Made by a program: the position numbers and the translations under genes. A DNA stretch of 35,868 bases, from the IMG/VR virus record IMGVR_UViG_3300025120_000214, positions 1-35,868 of that record; one strand, given 5' to 3'. The notes under the pieces were generated by a model that was given only the letters and a program-made list of their open reading frames with translations, searched no databases and was not told the DNA's origin. The DNA is from a virus. Below are positions 17,208 to 24,771 of the stretch, one piece after another (the stretch's first letter is position 1; the number at the start of each line of letters is the position of its first letter).

Positions 17208-17296
17208 TTAAAGTACCTCCGTTAAATAAAGTTAAAATTGAGGTGGGTTATCTCGTAAAAGGCCCAAAATAGTTTTTACCTTGAGGGATCCAAGGA

Positions 17297-18118
17297 TTAC
17301 CCCTCTGGTTCTGGAAATAACTGCTCATTGATCCTTAAAACACGTTGTATGTATTTATCGTGATCTGGGTGCATGTTGCTCCAATATGGCGTGCCAGGTT
17401 GCGTGAGTTCTCGCTTTTCGCGCTCAAGCTCATCCGGCGTGCTAATTTGCTCACTTGTCGGGCCGCCCAGGGTATCTTCACTTATCTGGTCAGCTAAAGC
17501 AGCAAACATTCTTATTACTTGCGGATTATCTCCTAAATAGGTTCCATCCTTCAGTTGTAATTCTCCAAAAATATCATCGGATCCTAGTAACTGAACAGCC
17601 GCGCCACGCGCTCTCTCTAGCTTTTGATCCAGGGCGTTACCCCATTCGCTTTGTAATTCGGCTCTGTTATCCGCGACAATCTGCGTAGCCGATTGTTCGT
17701 TTTGTACCGACGCCTGGTTAAAGGTTTCACTTAGAAAATCAACAACCTTAGAGGCTTGATTACCATTAAGGCCAACTGATAACGCTGTTTCTTTAAACGC
17801 ACGTTGCTCATCATCGGTAAACGTATCAGGAAATTTTACCTCATACCCATCGATATTCGCCGGTGCGCCCAGCTTTTGATAGACCTCTAGCCTTTCTGCG
17901 TCCGTTGCGTGCTTACCTGGTATCGCTACTTTATCCGCACCTATCATACGTTGCGCGTGCATATAGGATTTTGCTAAACCATTTACGTCTTGAAAATTTT
18001 TAAATATAGGGTTGCCTTGAAACTCCTCGCCAAGCGTATCCGCAAAAGCAGCCGGTGTTTCTTGTGGTTGTGTTTCCTGAGATTGAGTTGGCTCAATTAC
18101 CTCTGCTGTTTCATTCAC
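17297..18118 (-). CDS. Scaffolding protein, GTG start (273 aa)
   Basis: The start is GTG at 18118 (GTGAATGAAACAG), which overlaps the end of the 73-aa gene by 8 bases; AAGGATCT lies upstream. The N-terminus is acidic and Gln/Pro/Thr-rich. YMHAQRMIGADKVAIPGKHA and GYEVKFPDTF follow, a pattern typical of podovirus scaffold proteins. The C-terminus (PYWSNMHPDHDKYIQRVLRI) is conserved in this family and may bind capsid. It should direct procapsid assembly and leave before packaging. Confidence 0.8.
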   Translation of the reverse strand: MNETAEVIEPTQSQETQPQETPAAFADTLGEEFQGNPIFKNFQDVNGLAKSYMHAQRMIGADKVAIPGKHATDAERLEVYQKLGAPANIDGYEVKFPDTFTDDEQRAFKETALSVGLNGNQASKVVDFLSETFNQASVQNEQSATQIVADNRAELQSEWGNALDQKLERARGAAVQLLGSDDIFGELQLKDGTYLGDNPQVIRMFAALADQISEDTLGGPTSEQISTPDELEREKRELTQPGTPYWSNMHPDHDKYIQRVLRINEQLFPEPEG

Positions 18119-18332
18119 TATTTAGATCCTTTCTTTTTTCTTCCATCATTCTTAAAATTAATAGAACAGCGTTGCGCTGCCCTTCGAAAAACGCACTTTC
18201 ATGGGGATCCCCTGGAACATGCGTGGTTTGTTGAAAGCCAAACCTAGCTTTCAAATCGTCCAATACTCTCTTGCCCTCATTTGAGGAAAACACTTCTCTA
18301 TATATACGCTGTAAATCTTCGACACCCATCAT
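18111..18332 (-). CDS. Bbp19-like small head protein (73 aa)
   Basis: This small helical protein has the pattern GKRVLDDLKARFGF and then FFEGQRNAVLLILRMM, which matches the Phage_Bbp19-like family found between portal and scaffold genes in short-tailed phages. Its ATG overlaps the portal stop (TGATG). The precise role is unknown. Gene order suggests head assembly. Confidence 0.7.
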   Translation of the reverse strand: MMGVEDLQRIYREVFSSNEGKRVLDDLKARFGFQQTTHVPGDPHESAFFEGQRNAVLLILRMMEEKRKDLNSE

Positions 18333-19942
18333 TCAGCCGAGCCTTGTCCACTCTGCAAGGCTTGCAATAATGGCGCGACGTTGCGCGCTTGCTCAGAGTT
18401 TTGCATTTCCTGTTCTTGCGATTGCTGCGCTGCCGCTGCTTCCTGTTGCTGTTTTCTCATCTCAGCGACTTCCTGATCCGATCGAACAACTCTTGCTGGC
18501 ATGCCGGTGACTTCAACAAGATATTTCACCAAACCATCATTATCGATGTAATCCGTGATGCCTGGGATAACCTCGGCCAGCTGCGTCATTATCTCCACAC
18601 CACGAACAAGATTTTGAAGATCACCAATTTTTTGTGCTTTCGCTAGTGGCGATACATATTCGATATCAATATCCTGACCTTGCAATTCGTCAGGAGCCGG
18701 TGGCAAAATGCCCTGGGATAGCAACAGTTCGAAAGTTCTTGATATGAGTGGTTGCAATAACTCTGATTGTAACCGGCCTAGCACTGGCCCTAACATGCGC
18801 AATCGTTCTTCTTGCATTTGCAGCGTTTGTGTCGCTGTCATTGTTTTGTTGGTTGATGCCAATAATTGATCGACATAAAAGATACGGCGTATTTGTTCTT
18901 GCCGCCTTTCCTCAACATTCAGCTGTAAAAGATTATTCGCGTCTGTTTTTAAAGGCTCTATTCTATCTCTGGATCCAGATCGATAAAAATTTAAGGCGCC
19001 TGGTGTTGTTCGTACCGGCAAAACATACCCATCATCAGGAACCATAAGCGGTGGATCCAGCTGCTTTTGTGCTGCTCGGATGCCTATTTCACCCATTTTC
19101 GATACCATCATTGTGTCAGCTAACGCTGTATGCGCCGGAGAATGCCCATAAACACTCGATGAATCTTTGGTAAACCTGGGCGTTGCCAAAACCATTGAGT
19201 CATAACCGCTCTCTTGCATTAGATATTTTGTATCAAAACAATAGTGAATAGACGCAAAAGGTTTATCTTTTGCCGTGGTTTTACCGGTGTCTCCTCGCGG
19301 ATAAATAACATTAATGATGTTGTGTTTATCCAAGGGATTGGAGTCCAACGACTTTTTTATCCTGGGCGATAGGTTTTCTTTACCAAATTTCTGCTCGGCC
19401 TGGCGTGCGGTCAGTTCATACTTTCGAAAAACAGTATCAACTCTACCTTCATGGTTCTCTGCTATGTAGATCTCAGCAATATGACGCGCCGAGAACCGCA
19501 GTTCTTGACCTAGTTCCTTCTCAATTGCCAGTGCTCCAGTACCAAAAACAACTAAATCATAGTATAATTCATGGATTTCTTGCTGAAAATTGGATCGTTC
19601 AAGCGATTGATACATCTGCGCCGTGCAGATCTCAAGCCATTCATTTAATTTATCCTCCTGTTGGAGCGCTTTATCCCGAAATCGCATGGCGAACCAGGGA
19701 ACACTTGGAGAGGTAAGCGTTCCGTGTAGGTTCGCCGCTAGCAATTCGACCGCATGTTGCGCCGTGGAGTCGAATATCTTTTGATCTTTTCGCTGACCAG
19801 CAGCACGTTTTCGCACAATATCCGCTTTTCTGGGTAGAAAATAATCAGCCACCTCTTGCCAGCGCTGCTCGATATTGCTTCTTTGCGTCTGAAGAGACTC
19901 AAATCTTTTATGCAATGTTGTGACTAATTGGTTGGTTTCCAT
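18329..19942 (-). CDS. Portal (head-tail connector) protein (537 aa)
   Basis: The N-terminus (SLQTQRSNIEQRWQEVADYF, then LPRKADI) is a clear T7-like head-tail connector signature, and the 537-aa length is normal. A Gln/Glu-rich C-terminal tail (about 495-525) is typical of this portal family. The dodecameric portal is the packaging and ejection channel. It is downstream of the large terminase and upstream of scaffold and capsid genes, as expected. The ATG is at 19942, adjoining the 96-aa gene. Confidence 0.93.
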   Translation of the reverse strand: METNQLVTTLHKRFESLQTQRSNIEQRWQEVADYFLPRKADIVRKRAAGQRKDQKIFDSTAQHAVELLAANLHGTLTSPSVPWFAMRFRDKALQQEDKLNEWLEICTAQMYQSLERSNFQQEIHELYYDLVVFGTGALAIEKELGQELRFSARHIAEIYIAENHEGRVDTVFRKYELTARQAEQKFGKENLSPRIKKSLDSNPLDKHNIINVIYPRGDTGKTTAKDKPFASIHYCFDTKYLMQESGYDSMVLATPRFTKDSSSVYGHSPAHTALADTMMVSKMGEIGIRAAQKQLDPPLMVPDDGYVLPVRTTPGALNFYRSGSRDRIEPLKTDANNLLQLNVEERRQEQIRRIFYVDQLLASTNKTMTATQTLQMQEERLRMLGPVLGRLQSELLQPLISRTFELLLSQGILPPAPDELQGQDIDIEYVSPLAKAQKIGDLQNLVRGVEIMTQLAEVIPGITDYIDNDGLVKYLVEVTGMPARVVRSDQEVAEMRKQQQEAAAAQQSQEQEMQNSEQARNVAPLLQALQSGQGSAE

Positions 19943-20232
19943 TACGAACTCATCATGGTTTTTTTCTTTTTATTTCTATTGGCAAAGTTACGCGCTGCCT
20001 CAACGCTGCCAAATCCCCAGGCTTTCAAGGCCAACGCTTTTCTAGTTGGCTCGCCGTTTGGTTTCTTCATTGGGCCACGCATGCCGGCAAATCTGGCGGC
20101 AAAACTGACACGACGACCATCCGTTCCACTTTTCTGAGGACTCTTAAGATTGCTACCCTCCGTGCGTTTGAAGTAATCACGGCCCTTTTGGTTCAATCCG
20201 CCCTTGGGATTTTGGTATTTCTTCGCAACCAT
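19942..20232 (-). CDS. Basic DUF6321-like protein (96 aa)
   Basis: The pattern GGLNQKGRDYFKRTEG...RRVSFAARFAGMRGP...RKALALKAWGFG is characteristic of the small basic DUF6321-type proteins in marine phages. The protein is Lys/Arg-rich with a polylysine stretch near the C-terminus (NRNKKKKTMMSS). Function is not established; DNA binding or a head role fits the charge and context. The next gene upstream ends on the same bases as this start (TAATG-type overlap). Confidence 0.65.
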   Translation of the reverse strand: MVAKKYQNPKGGLNQKGRDYFKRTEGSNLKSPQKSGTDGRRVSFAARFAGMRGPMKKPNGEPTRKALALKAWGFGSVEAARNFANRNKKKKTMMSS

Positions 20233-20375
20233 TAGGATTTCTTTGGCTTAAAGCCGCCCTTTTTCTCACTCATCATCGTGTAAACCTTAGGTTTTATCGT
20301 TGATTTCGCCTTACTTCTGGACGTACCGGCCGCTTTTCTCTTGTTCATGTTGGAATATAAGCCTGGTTTTGCCAT
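20232..20375 (-). CDS. Very small basic protein (47 aa)
   Basis: A frame from ATG 20375 to TAA 20232 encodes MAKPGLYSNMNKRKAAGTSR followed by more basic sequence ending GGFKPKKS. Tiny proteins beginning MAKPGLYxN are widespread in marine phage head gene blocks. A good SD (GGAGGTTACTG) precedes it, and it overlaps both neighbours by one base. It is shorter than the usual ORF cut-off but is well supported. Function unknown; the strong positive charge suggests nucleic-acid contact. Confidence 0.65.
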   Translation of the reverse strand: MAKPGLYSNMNKRKAAGTSRSKAKSTIKPKVYTMMSEKKGGFKPKKS

Positions 20376-20560
20376 CAGTAACCTCCCTGCATCATGGTTT
20401 TTTTCTTCTTTGAGCGCTTACCGCCCTTTAATCGACCATCAAAACGCTGCATCATGCGCTCCATCGGGTCTATATTCATGGACATAGACATGCCAGTTAT
20501 CGGTTGTGTGGCTATTTTGCCCATCAATCCGGCTGCATTTTTAGGTTTGCGAGCCCTCAT
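20375..20560 (-). CDS. Small Met/Lys-rich protein (61 aa)
   Basis: This 61-aa protein begins MRARKPKNAAGLMGKIATQP and ends KRSKKKKTMMQGGY. Its C-terminal KKKKTMM motif is shared with the 96-aa protein two genes downstream (KKKKTMMSS), which suggests a common binding partner or short internal homology. It is in a tightly packed string between the large terminase and portal genes. No family was recognised. A head-associated role is inferred from position. Confidence 0.55.
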   Translation of the reverse strand: MRARKPKNAAGLMGKIATQPITGMSMSMNIDPMERMMQRFDGRLKGGKRSKKKKTMMQGGY

Positions 20561-21102
20561 GTAATCAATCCCTTGAGTCGTCTAGCGCCACGCGTCGGCG
20601 CCTCAGTTAATAACCCTTGCGCGCTTGTTAAAATTGTACTTGATCGACCCTTTTTCTTTGTGCCAAGTGCCTCATCTTCTAAATCACCACTGCTTGTTGG
20701 ATCTTCCGCCACTGTTTTTGGCGCTGCCGGTGGCTTTGGTTCTGTTTTTGTCGCTGCCGCTGGTGTAGAAGAGGTTGTGACCATAGTTTTTTGTGTGCCG
20801 CCAGCTGTCCTGTTGTTCTCTGAATCCGATTTTGTCTCATATCCCCTAGTTTCTCTAACGGATCGACCGGTATCTGGATCGGTTCGCTCACCACCTGGAT
20901 CACGCATGTCCGCCATTGCGTTCATGGCGTTTTGCATATCAGCGGATCTGTCCGCTGCCGATCTCATATTCGACTGACCACCTAACAAAAAGTTATCAAC
21001 CTTAGTATTTTCCTTATAAATTGGCGTGTTAGCGCGCGCAAAACTATCAAAACTCTGCGCTCCACTTGATAACGCCTCAATAAAGCTAGTGAAAAACCCC
21101 AT
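20557..21102 (-). CDS. Virion-type protein with conserved GRSSTILTS ending (181 aa)
   Basis: The N-terminus (MGFFTSFIEALSSGAQSFDS) is amphipathic. The middle is a low-complexity Ser/Thr/Pro/Ala linker (about 100-140). The C-terminal motif KKKGRSSTILTSAQGLL is a recurrent feature of podovirus proteins encoded next to terminase or portal genes. Disorder plus two conserved ends suggests an assembly or packaging adaptor. The experimental function is unknown to me. Confidence 0.6.
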   Translation of the reverse strand: MGFFTSFIEALSSGAQSFDSFARANTPIYKENTKVDNFLLGGQSNMRSAADRSADMQNAMNAMADMRDPGGERTDPDTGRSVRETRGYETKSDSENNRTAGGTQKTMVTTSSTPAAATKTEPKPPAAPKTVAEDPTSSGDLEDEALGTKKKGRSSTILTSAQGLLTEAPTRGARRLKGLIT

Positions 21103-21111
21103 GCTGCTCTC

Positions 21112-22380
21112 CTAGAATACGCGATAATCATTCACCGCTGTTTGCTGCGGCGCTTGAAATTGACGCTTGTTTTCTCTTAAACCGACTGCCGCGTATCGCA
21201 AAGCATCGGCGCTATGCGATGACCAATCGTGTTTTATTGTTTTAGAAAATGATCGTGTTCGCTCGTTATACGCTCTGTGATATTGCCTTAGTGCCTCCAG
21301 GCCATGCTTGCAGTTGTCGCGATCAAACCAGGTTCTTCCTATTAACAGCTGCGCTGCATGGATCCCATCATCAATCGGCAGCTTGGGAACCACTCTAAAA
21401 TTTATTCCCAGATCCCAGGCAACCTCACGCCTACTCTTGCCGGATCCTAATTCTCTAACCTCGATATCGTGCGGCGCATAATGGGTATCATAGAGATACT
21501 CACGTTCTTGCAGCACCCGGGCGTAGTGCGGCAATCCCTCACCTCTCGCCTCGTAATAATCGATGAAATGTACCGCTCGTCCTACTGTTTGGACAAACCA
21601 AATCGCTGTGCTATCGCCGACACCCAGATCCCAAAAGGTATCGACACGGACAGAGGCATCATAGGGAACCTTTGTGATCCTATTATCTTGAAAACACTTC
21701 TGCAATTCCTTGCCAAAGATTGATCCCGGAACATTCGCCACCCAGGAACATTCGTATTCCTGATTGTATTGGTCTTCGGACATCCCAATCCGCGCTGAAT
21801 CAAGTTCGGATTTAGGTAATATCCCTGTTTCACTCGCCTTATAGGTCGCTGAAAACCAGTCATCGGCCGCTGTTGCCGCCTCGTAGAGTTCGAAAAAAGC
21901 ATTGTGTCCTCTTGGTGTACCAATAAATAAGGCTTTTCCTTCCCGATCTGACAGCGCTGGTCGTATAACTTCCGGAAATAAGTTCTCCGGCATGTCCGCC
22001 ATCTCGTCCAAAACCGCCATATCTAAATATATTCCACGCAAACTCGCTGGATTTTCGGATCCTAACAGCTGTATTCTTGCGCCGTTGGGTAGATCACAGC
22101 GCAATTCCGTTTCGTGAAACCTCGCCATCGGTATATTTATGGCAAATTGTTTTAAATAATCCCATGCCACTTGCTTGGCCTGACGATACGTTGGCGCAAT
22201 ATAGGCATAACGTGGACTTTTTTGCTGGCACAAAACCGCTTCCCTAAGAAGATGATTGATCGCCATCACTGTCTTTCCGGCCCTCCGGTGCATCACCACT
22301 ACCGCCCACCGGTGCTTGTCCAGCTGTTCGTGTAGCTCCTTTTGCACCTTTCGCGGCGCGTAGGGTATCTTTATTTCCAT
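21112..22380 (-). CDS. terL: Terminase large subunit (422 aa)
   Basis: The ATPase domain shows Walker A HRRAGKTVMA (RRAGKT 32-37), Walker B VLDEMADMP (123-131) and IGTPRGHNAFFELY (coupling motif region). The nuclease domain has FWDLGVGDSTAIWF with Asp at about 251 and a late SSHSADALRY acidic site. It drives ATP-dependent packaging and cuts concatemers. Length is at the short end for the family but domains are complete. It lies downstream of the DUF3310 gene across a 127-base gap. Confidence 0.93.
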   Translation of the reverse strand: MEIKIPYAPRKVQKELHEQLDKHRWAVVVMHRRAGKTVMAINHLLREAVLCQQKSPRYAYIAPTYRQAKQVAWDYLKQFAINIPMARFHETELRCDLPNGARIQLLGSENPASLRGIYLDMAVLDEMADMPENLFPEVIRPALSDREGKALFIGTPRGHNAFFELYEAATAADDWFSATYKASETGILPKSELDSARIGMSEDQYNQEYECSWVANVPGSIFGKELQKCFQDNRITKVPYDASVRVDTFWDLGVGDSTAIWFVQTVGRAVHFIDYYEARGEGLPHYARVLQEREYLYDTHYAPHDIEVRELGSGKSRREVAWDLGINFRVVPKLPIDDGIHAAQLLIGRTWFDRDNCKHGLEALRQYHRAYNERTRSFSKTIKHDWSSHSADALRYAAVGLRENKRQFQAPQQTAVNDYRVF

Positions 22381-22507
22381 GTTTAAACTCTCGCCGCATT
22401 TGCCGCAGCATGAAATCTCTATGCAGCCTTTTGTTGCGTTGTTGCTTGTCGAGTGAAATTAGGTTTTTTTCTTCATCTTTGATGAAACGATCTTGTTCTG
22501 TATCTCC

Positions 22508-22831
22508 TTAGGGAGCGTCTTTTGCGCTGAAGTCAATATCGTCTTTTTCTTTCCAGGCATTGCCGCCTTGGATTTTCCGTATCGTCCTGGCATGTGTCTC
22601 CTCCTCAAATTTAATTAACGCTTTTAAATACCACTCGGCTTTCTTGAGATCCTCGACGCCATTCTTATCCTGATAACGCCACATATACTTTGCAATCGTG
22701 CCTTTACAATACGACCCAAAGCCATCACCCAATAACTCCTTTATCGAGTCAATACACTCCGTCTTGCCTTGCGTATAATGCACCGGCTTATTCACCGCAT
22801 CATGCGGAATTAAACGCTCTATCTTTTTCAT
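22508..22831 (-). CDS. DUF3310 family protein (107 aa)
   Basis: The start chosen is ATG at 22831 (MKKIERLIPHDAVNKPVHYT). It overlaps the methyltransferase stop as ATGA and is preceded by AGGACGAAT. The core NKPVHYTQGKTECID, IAKYMWRYQDKNGVEDLKKA and WYLKALI is the DUF3310 signature, common in phages and sometimes loosely called nucleotide kinase. Function is not established. Right after the stop is a strong SD-like AAGGAG with no good start codon. Confidence 0.85.
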   Translation of the reverse strand: MKKIERLIPHDAVNKPVHYTQGKTECIDSIKELLGDGFGSYCKGTIAKYMWRYQDKNGVEDLKKAEWYLKALIKFEEETHARTIRKIQGGNAWKEKDDIDFSAKDAP

Positions 22832-23364
22832 ATTCGTCCTATAAATCGCGTTTCCGTAGTCTGGGTATATTTGGAGAAGAAATACCAACAAACATTATCC
22901 TTACCGGTGTGTTTACTATCTGGGATCCACTTCACGCGACCAACAGACACTATCTTCCGGCAATACTTAATCAACTCCGAGGCTTGCTTGGTGTGCATCC
23001 AATCCGCATCAAATAGCAGCCATGTAGGTTTTAAAGATATAAAATACTCAATCATAGGATGCAGCAAATCACGGCGCCAAGGAGGGTTCGTAATTATCGC
23101 ATCAGCCTCTAAGATCTTCATCTCATCCAACTCCAGTGCATCTACTCGATACACATCCTGTCTACGCGGCTCTATATCACTCGCATAGCAGCATATAACA
23201 CCAGCCAGGGCTAACATGTCCACCAACTGCCCATTGCCAGCACACGGCTCACAAAACAGCTTTATCGATGGCGTATCCAAATGATACAGCAGCGGCTTTA
23301 CCGCCTCCGGTGGTGTCGGATAATAATCGCGCTCAACACGATCGAAACTACTTCTTTTACCCAT
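22828..23364 (-). CDS. DNA adenine N6-methyltransferase-like protein (178 aa)
   Basis: The protein has a YPTPPEAV start region (15-22), the SAM-binding motif CEPCAGNGQLVD (38-49) and the catalytic-type NPPW (93-96). These define class I amino-methyltransferases that methylate adenine N6. At 178 aa it lacks a clear target-recognition domain, so it is a small solitary phage enzyme. It may protect phage DNA from restriction or mark packaging sites. SD GAGG precedes ATG 23364. It is the first gene after a 248-base non-coding gap downstream of terS. Confidence 0.78.
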   Translation of the reverse strand: MGKRSSFDRVERDYYPTPPEAVKPLLYHLDTPSIKLFCEPCAGNGQLVDMLALAGVICCYASDIEPRRQDVYRVDALELDEMKILEADAIITNPPWRRDLLHPMIEYFISLKPTWLLFDADWMHTKQASELIKYCRKIVSVGRVKWIPDSKHTGKDNVCWYFFSKYTQTTETRFIGRI

Positions 23365-23612
23365 GTGACCTCAATGACAATACATGTGTCCCGATAGGGT
23401 TATATATATGTATAATGCGCGCGCGTGCGATCCCGGGGGTAGGGTCAGGCGGTATTCATACAAAAACACCAGCGTAAGAGCTACCATCCCCCATGCTTTC
23501 CAATAAAATAAGATAGATCAGAGACTTTTGCCACAAGATTGCCACAAACACAGCGAAATGCCCAGGCCTCGCGCGTGCGACTGCCAGCAGTTACAGTAAT
23601 GCCGAACCGAAA
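23365..23612. other. Repeat-rich non-coding gap beside terS
   Basis: This gap holds two direct copies of CGCGCGTGCGA exactly 150 bases apart (23420-23430 and 23570-23580), an AT-rich TATATATATGTATAATG stretch, and a tandem TTGCCACAAGA-type element (23528-23549). The last element is a 22-base inverted copy of the element at 31678-31699 near attP. No gene is supported here. The gap lies between the methyltransferase and small terminase genes, so promoter, packaging-site or recombinase-site functions are all possible. Confidence 0.5.
23528..23549 (-). repeat. Distant copy of the attP arm-type tandem element
   Basis: On the minus strand this reads as two adjacent TTGTGGCAA-type units. Over 22 bases it is identical to 31678-31699, which lies beside the attP core in opposite orientation, about 8.1 kb away. 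Chance identity of this length is unlikely. It could be an integrase arm site, a scar of rearrangement, or the site of another DNA-binding protein. Confidence 0.7.
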
Positions 23613-24029
23613 TCAGCCAGTCTTAACATCTACATCGCCTTTCTCCCAGGACAACGTGATCATCCCCGACACGCCTGGTGCTGTTACATCCTCTGCCTTA
23701 TTCCGTATGCCTTTCGGCTGTAGCTGTGTGTGCCTCTTCTGCAATGTATCAACCTTTAGTCGCCTCATTTGCACGTCAGCCATCATTTGTTTCGGATCAT
23801 TAGGCATTGGTGCACTGAGCACCTCATCGATCTCATCCTGGATGCGTTCACCCTGGATAGCTTTTGCTCGGATGTACATCTCATGCGCTTGGTCGTTCTT
23901 CTGCACATAACGATACACTGTGTCGTCGCTTGGATATCCTGGTAGCTTTGCTATCTGTCGCATCGAGTTCCCCTCGATCAGCTTACGGCAAATATCCGTC
24001 ATTAACTTTATGCTCATAATTCTTGACAT
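23613..24029 (-). CDS. terS: Small terminase subunit-like protein (138 aa)
   Basis: I chose ATG 24029 (MSRIMSIKLMTDICRKLIEG) because AGGAAG precedes it; the longer frame to 24176 has an unconvincing N-terminus and no support. The N-terminal half is an HTH-like region (NSMRQIAKLPGYPSDDTVYR). The middle (YIRAKAIQGERIQDEIDEVL, then RRLKVDTLQKRHTQLQPK) is the helical oligomerisation part typical of phage small terminases. It should recognise the packaging site. The large terminase is three genes downstream. Confidence 0.78.
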   Translation of the reverse strand: MSRIMSIKLMTDICRKLIEGNSMRQIAKLPGYPSDDTVYRYVQKNDQAHEMYIRAKAIQGERIQDEIDEVLSAPMPNDPKQMMADVQMRRLKVDTLQKRHTQLQPKGIRNKAEDVTAPGVSGMITLSWEKGDVDVKTG

Positions 24030-24043
24030 TGATCTTCCTAATG

Positions 24044-24078
24044 ACCAGGCACAAGCGGTGGAGCGCTTAATGCCTGGT
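24044..24078. promoter_or_regulatory. Strong 13-bp hairpin just upstream of the terS ribosome-binding site
   Basis: ACCAGGCA (24044-24051) pairs with TGCCTGGT (24071-24078). Inside, AAGCG (24053-24057) pairs with CGCTT (24064-24068), leaving a 6-base loop. There is no following U-run, so it is not a standard terminator. It ends about 15 bases before the terS start, in the 5' leader. It could regulate terS translation or serve as a packaging/DNA-binding site. Confidence 0.55.
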
Positions 24079-24216
24079 AAGTTTTCAGAAAAAATATGAA
24101 AAAAAGACCCCCAAAACCTTGTACTCTGGCAGAGCATTCGATCAATATTTGCAGTATAACCGCAAGATCTTGGCAATCTTACCTGAAAAGGTACTACATT
24201 TTGCGCATTCGTGCAA

Positions 24217-24681
24217 TCACTTTATCACCAATTTTTGCGTCAATCTTTCCGGCTGCAACTTAATTCGATACGCCATGCGAACAATTGCATCGATGTAATC
24301 ACGCTTGACACTCTTTGCTGAGATCCGCTGATTACTTGCTTTGCTGACCTTTTCCCAGGATGGGCCGCGTTCCCTGGGATAACCATTCTTAAGGACAGCT
24401 GAGTAATTCACCGCCCAAATAAGTTTCCGATCATAGACCGCTGCATAACAAAGGCCAAGATCGAGCGCCAGAAAATACCGGTCAATCTCTTGTGGTGAGG
24501 ACTTAGGCGCCTTTGGTGTGAATGCTGTTGAATTATACGCATGCCAAGATTGTTCATACTCTGGCCAGCTGGCTAACTTTCTTTTAACAATCGCCGGTGG
24601 AAGTCGCCGTTCTGTGCATGCAGCTTCCAAAAATAGATTCTCTAAATACTCGACATCATACGGAATTTCTGTGTACTGCAT
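24217..24681 (-). CDS. Unknown protein with HTH-like C-terminal part (154 aa)
   Basis: This 154-aa protein has an acidic N-terminus and a C-terminal segment SWEKVSKASNQRISAKSVKR that looks like a helix-turn-helix. It weakly resembles DUF6362-type phage proteins (W-x-x-V...R-x-S...V-K-R). It sits between the early Cro/VRR-NUC operon and terS. A control role for the switch to late expression is attractive but unproven. The ATG follows directly after a tiny open frame (TAAATG). Confidence 0.6.
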   Translation of the reverse strand: MQYTEIPYDVEYLENLFLEAACTERRLPPAIVKRKLASWPEYEQSWHAYNSTAFTPKAPKSSPQEIDRYFLALDLGLCYAAVYDRKLIWAVNYSAVLKNGYPRERGPSWEKVSKASNQRISAKSVKRDYIDAIVRMAYRIKLQPERLTQKLVIK

Positions 24682-24771
24682 TTAACGTGTAGCTACATGT
24701 AGTAGAAATAAGTAGTATAACGTGTAGCTCCGGGTTGCGGTGTAGCTACCGAGGGTATCCAATTTTTTCAT
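24682..24771 (-). CDS. Possible tiny leader gene (29 aa)
   Basis: ATG 24771 to TAA 24682 encodes MKKLDTLGSYTATRSYTLYY plus nine more residues. The start overlaps the stop of the 39-aa frame (ATGA) and its TAA touches the next ATG, which fits translational coupling. However, the frame lies over three GTGTAGCT repeats, so the DNA may instead be a protein-binding region. The coding call is weak. Confidence 0.2.
   Translation of the reverse strand: MKKLDTLGSYTATRSYTLYYLFLLHVATR
24687..24747. repeat. Three GTGTAGCT repeats
   Basis: GTGTAGCT occurs at 24687-24694, 24722-24729 and 24740-24747, and the first is extended by the palindrome CTACATGTAG. Short spaced direct repeats before a gene are typical of operators or replication iterons. 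The spacing (35 and 18) is irregular. Which protein binds is unknown. Confidence 0.4.

Noticed and set aside
17208-17296. Terminator between scaffold and capsid genes
   Set aside because: A weak CCTTG/CAAGG stem exists (minus strand, near 17280-17296) but there is no U-run, and capsid must be read through in this operon.
22244-22411. 55-aa frame overlapping the start of terL
   Set aside because: It mainly lies over the conserved Walker A coding region of terL in another frame and has no SD.
24030-24176. N-terminal extension of the small terminase gene
   Set aside because: The extension has an unlikely composition, contains the hairpin at 24044-24078 and lacks an SD, while ATG 24029 has one.
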